Shown piece by piece: positions 45,274 to 47,248 of a DNA stretch of 47,248 nt. The translations under genes and the position numbers were made by a program. Where the stretch lies: NCBI RefSeq assembly GCF_018332715.1, contig NZ_BOQP01000023.1:1-47248 (forward strand). The letters run 5' to 3'. Within the stretch, counting starts at the first letter, position 1, and the number at the start of each line of letters is the position of its first letter. Under the pieces are notes generated by a model. That model was given only the letters and a program-made list of their open reading frames with translations. It did not search any database and was not told where the DNA came from. The stretch is from Winogradskya consettensis (lineage in GTDB: Bacteria; Actinomycetota; Actinomycetes; Mycobacteriales; Micromonosporaceae).

Positions 45274-45510
45274 ATGCATCGTGATCCGTTGGAAGACATG
45301 CCTGCCGAATCCCGCAAAGAGCTGACAGCAGCCGTGTGCGCCGCCATCGACGTCGATACGGCCACCGCGGAGGACATCATTCGATCGACCGAGCCGTTCT
45401 GGGACGCAATGGAACGAGCCGGTGGCCTCGTGGACGCATGGGGCGGCGGCGAGTTCTGTCACGTCCTACCACGGGTCTTGTCGTTCATCCAGACAACTGC
45501 CAACCCTTAG
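45274..45510 (+). CDS. Small hypothetical protein
   Basis: The 78-aa open frame (MPAESRKELTAAVCAAIDVD, then STEPFWDAMERAGGLVDAWG) has a normal helical pattern and composition but no recognised family and no good ribosome site; the ATG at 45298 is an alternative start. Confidence 0.45.
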   Translation: MHRDPLEDMPAESRKELTAAVCAAIDVDTATAEDIIRSTEPFWDAMERAGGLVDAWGGGEFCHVLPRVLSFIQTTANP

Positions 45511-45913
45511 CATGCCGTGCGACAGCCGGCGCCCTTACCTCAGTGAGTCGTAGACCGACCGAAAGCAATCGGATGTGCAATCCCCAGAGCAACAGATGCA
45601 TCAGGTCACAGGAGCGGAGAGGCTCCCGCTACCTTTCCGCTCGTTACCAACACTCGAGGTGACGATGCGACCTGCGCGGCGGCGCCGCACGAGCGGGAGG
45701 GGCTGCTCGAGTGGTACAACAAGTCGGTACAGCATCCGAGCCCCCGCCCCAAAAGGCGATTCGCACGCAATCCTGAATCGGCCGGGTCGTCGGCCCTGAC
45801 TAACCCCGCGGCGACGCCGTGACTCGATGCACTCAATTCGACATGTCCGCGCCCGCTGCTCCGTGGACGCAGCGTAACAGTCAGCCGGGTGCGCCGAGCG
45901 CGGTCGGCGGCAG
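45511..45913. other. Gap with a startless open stretch
   Basis: A plus-strand frame from about 45547 to 45822 is open and reads EREGLLEWYNKSVQHPSPRP near its end, but no start codon precedes it after the upstream stop. It may be a decayed gene; no family is recognised and no other feature is seen. Confidence 0.4.
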
Positions 45914-46690
45914 ATGAGGATGCCGGTAACGCGTTGGCTGGCTCATACGGTTTGCTGCTGGCTACGGTTCGGAGATGACCGTGTGGTGGCGTCGTTTCCT
46001 CGTTCTGGCAACACCTTTCTGCGGATCGTTCTTCATCGGCTGTATGGCGTCAGAACCTCGACTGTCTATGACGTCGACGGTGTTGCTGAGCGTCTCGGAA
46101 AAGATCTGATCGGGTTCACTGATCGTCCGGGAAGCCTTCCCGAGATGCGTGCCGCAGACGAGCCGCACTTCGTCAAGACCCACCGGCAGCGAGATGTCGA
46201 GGTCGACGAGGAAGATCGTGCGAGATGCCTGGTGCGAGACGGCCGTGACGCCCTGGTCTCGTGGGCTCGCCAAGCGAGCGAGGAAGACCCGAACACCTAT
46301 GAGGACGAACTACGGTCAAAGATCCTGCGAGTGAGTGCGGGCGGGACCGGCAGTTGGGGAACCAGCGTTCTCAGCTGGGTGCGGCCGTCGGTGCCGCACC
46401 GTGTCGTCCTGCGGTACGAGGACCTGATCCGTGACCCGCATGCGACGGTAGCTCCGATCATCGCCACGGTGGCCCCCGTGCTTGGTCTGCGGGCGGAGGC
46501 TGCTGTTCCGTCTCTGGACGAGCTACGAGGGCACGACGACCTGTTCTTCCGCCGAGGTCGTACCGGCAGCTATCGGGACGAAATGCGCACCGAGTTGCAC
46601 CAGCTCTTCTGGTCGCGGATCGACAACCAGGCGGCGATGGCCCTACTCGGGTACCCCAGGCCCCACGATGACCAAGTCCCGCAATCCTGA
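45914..46690 (+). CDS. Sulfotransferase domain protein
   Basis: The 258-aa protein has the PAPS phosphosulfate loop SFPRSGNTFLRIVLH near residue 28, VKTHR, the 3'-phosphate-binding region LVRDGRDALVSWARQ around residue 107, RYEDLIRDP, and a C-terminal FFRRGRTGSYRDEM. It would transfer sulfate from PAPS to a sugar or small molecule. Base composition is visibly less GC-rich than most of the window, which suggests recent transfer. No PAPS synthesis gene is nearby. Confidence 0.9.
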   Translation: MRMPVTRWLAHTVCCWLRFGDDRVVASFPRSGNTFLRIVLHRLYGVRTSTVYDVDGVAERLGKDLIGFTDRPGSLPEMRAADEPHFVKTHRQRDVEVDEEDRARCLVRDGRDALVSWARQASEEDPNTYEDELRSKILRVSAGGTGSWGTSVLSWVRPSVPHRVVLRYEDLIRDPHATVAPIIATVAPVLGLRAEAAVPSLDELRGHDDLFFRRGRTGSYRDEMRTELHQLFWSRIDNQAAMALLGYPRPHDDQVPQS

Positions 46691-47019
46691 CGGTGCACGC
46701 GGATCGCGGCTTGAGAACGTGTCGCCGGAATAGTGGTTGAAGATCGGCTTGTTGCTCGGTCGCGGCAGGGTTGCTGCCGTTGCTGATGCGAAGTGCGGCA
46801 TGGGCGGGCCTCGTGAAGAAAGACGCGCAGGATCTCCTTCGTTACGCAGGAATGCCTGCCTGTGTCCGGCTCGTACGCGTAGAGCCACCACGTCGCCCAT
46901 GTCGCGTCCATTCCCGCCGGACTCGCCACCGGTCGTGGACTTTGGGTTAGTGACTTCAAGGGCGCGCGTTGATTGTCGTGTCGAGCCCCGGGTGTGACGC
47001 AGAGTCCGGTGTTCGTGGG
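46691..47019. other. Intergenic stretch, no convincing gene
   Basis: Short frames exist on both strands (for example minus strand GMDATWATWWLYAYEPDTGR near 46900) but none is recognisable or has a proper start. I see nothing else. Confidence 0.45.
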
Positions 47020-47248
47020 TTAGTAGGCGGCGGCGTACTTTACCAGCCAGCGGTTGGTGAACCGGCCCCAGTCGAACAGGTCACCGGCGGCACGTCTGCG
47101 GTCACGTTCATGGTCAGCGGCGGCTTGTGCCCGGTGGGTGTTCGCCTCACGGAACAGTGCTCGTGCGGCCTCGATCCAGATCAGTTTGCCGTCCGGTGTC
47201 CGGGCTTCGGGGGAGTTGCGTCGTAGTCGGGTGGTGTGGCCGAGAGCT
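47020..47248 (-). CDS. Partial gene at right edge, C-terminal 75 residues
   Basis: The minus strand is open from the window edge to TAA at 47020-47022. The C-terminus includes RTPDGKLIWIEAARALFREA, THRAQAAADHERDRRRAAGD and ends FDWGRFTNRWLVKYAAAY. The Arg/Ala-rich helix and abundant charged residues are compatible with a DNA-related or mobile-element protein, but I do not recognise the family. Confidence 0.6.
   Translation of the reverse strand, partial: ALGHTTRLRRNSPEARTPDGKLIWIEAARALFREANTHRAQAAADHERDRRRAAGDLFDWGRFTNRWLVKYAAAY

Overview
The window comes from a very GC-rich actinobacterium. The twin-arginine lipoprotein signal, SpoIIE-type phosphatase, MmyB-type XRE regulators, large plant-polymer hydrolases and overall codon bias fit a filamentous actinomycete, most likely in or near the Micromonosporaceae (Actinoplanes-like). 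That placement is inferred from gene content and was not tested. I see no rRNA, tRNA, CRISPR array or intact insertion sequence.

Layout. 1-6000: a membrane protein with a von Hippel-Lindau-like beta domain, a chimeric pseudogene (aminoacyl-tRNA-synthetase-like piece joined to a peptidase S66 tail), a fused alpha-beta glycyl-tRNA synthetase, and two more gene remnants (lysine-2,3-aminomutase-like and HAD-like) abutting on opposite strands. 5900-13100: GH26 lipoprotein, luciferase-like oxidoreductase with divergent MarR regulator, PilZ protein, an orphan membrane protein, a cold-shock protein and an L,D-transpeptidase. 13200-15800: GAF-SpoIIE phosphatase followed by two tandemly duplicated lipoproteins, closed by a strong bidirectional terminator. 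15800-21500: a three-gene MacB-like efflux operon (permease, ATPase, adaptor) divergent from a response regulator/histidine kinase pair. 21500-26200: spore-photoproduct-lyase-family radical SAM protein, NDH-2-like dehydrogenase, XRE regulator, a deleted HAD gene and an SDR.

26900-31900 is the most unusual part: a leftward operon encoding a 1159-residue membrane protein (Clp-N-like region, outside sensor-like domain, several membrane segments, cytoplasmic TIR-like Rossmannoid domain, outside beta-propeller), a caspase-family protease with an intact His-Cys dyad and a C-terminal extension, an 85-residue RyR-like protein and possibly a 55-residue protein. The organisation looks like a sense-and-kill conflict system: the large protein monitors the envelope and the caspase acts as effector. 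This is inference.

32000-39400 is a polysaccharide-degradation island: GH6, a DeoR/LacI hybrid regulator, GH9 and GH6 translationally coupled, GH114 and a LacI regulator. GATC boxes at 10-bp intervals lie just ahead of the GH9-GH6 pair. 39400-42200 is a larE-larB-larC operon for the nickel-pincer cofactor with no larA beside it. The right end holds an XRE/SDR pair, a P-loop kinase, an exported protein, a sulfotransferase of lower GC, and a partial unidentified gene running off the edge.
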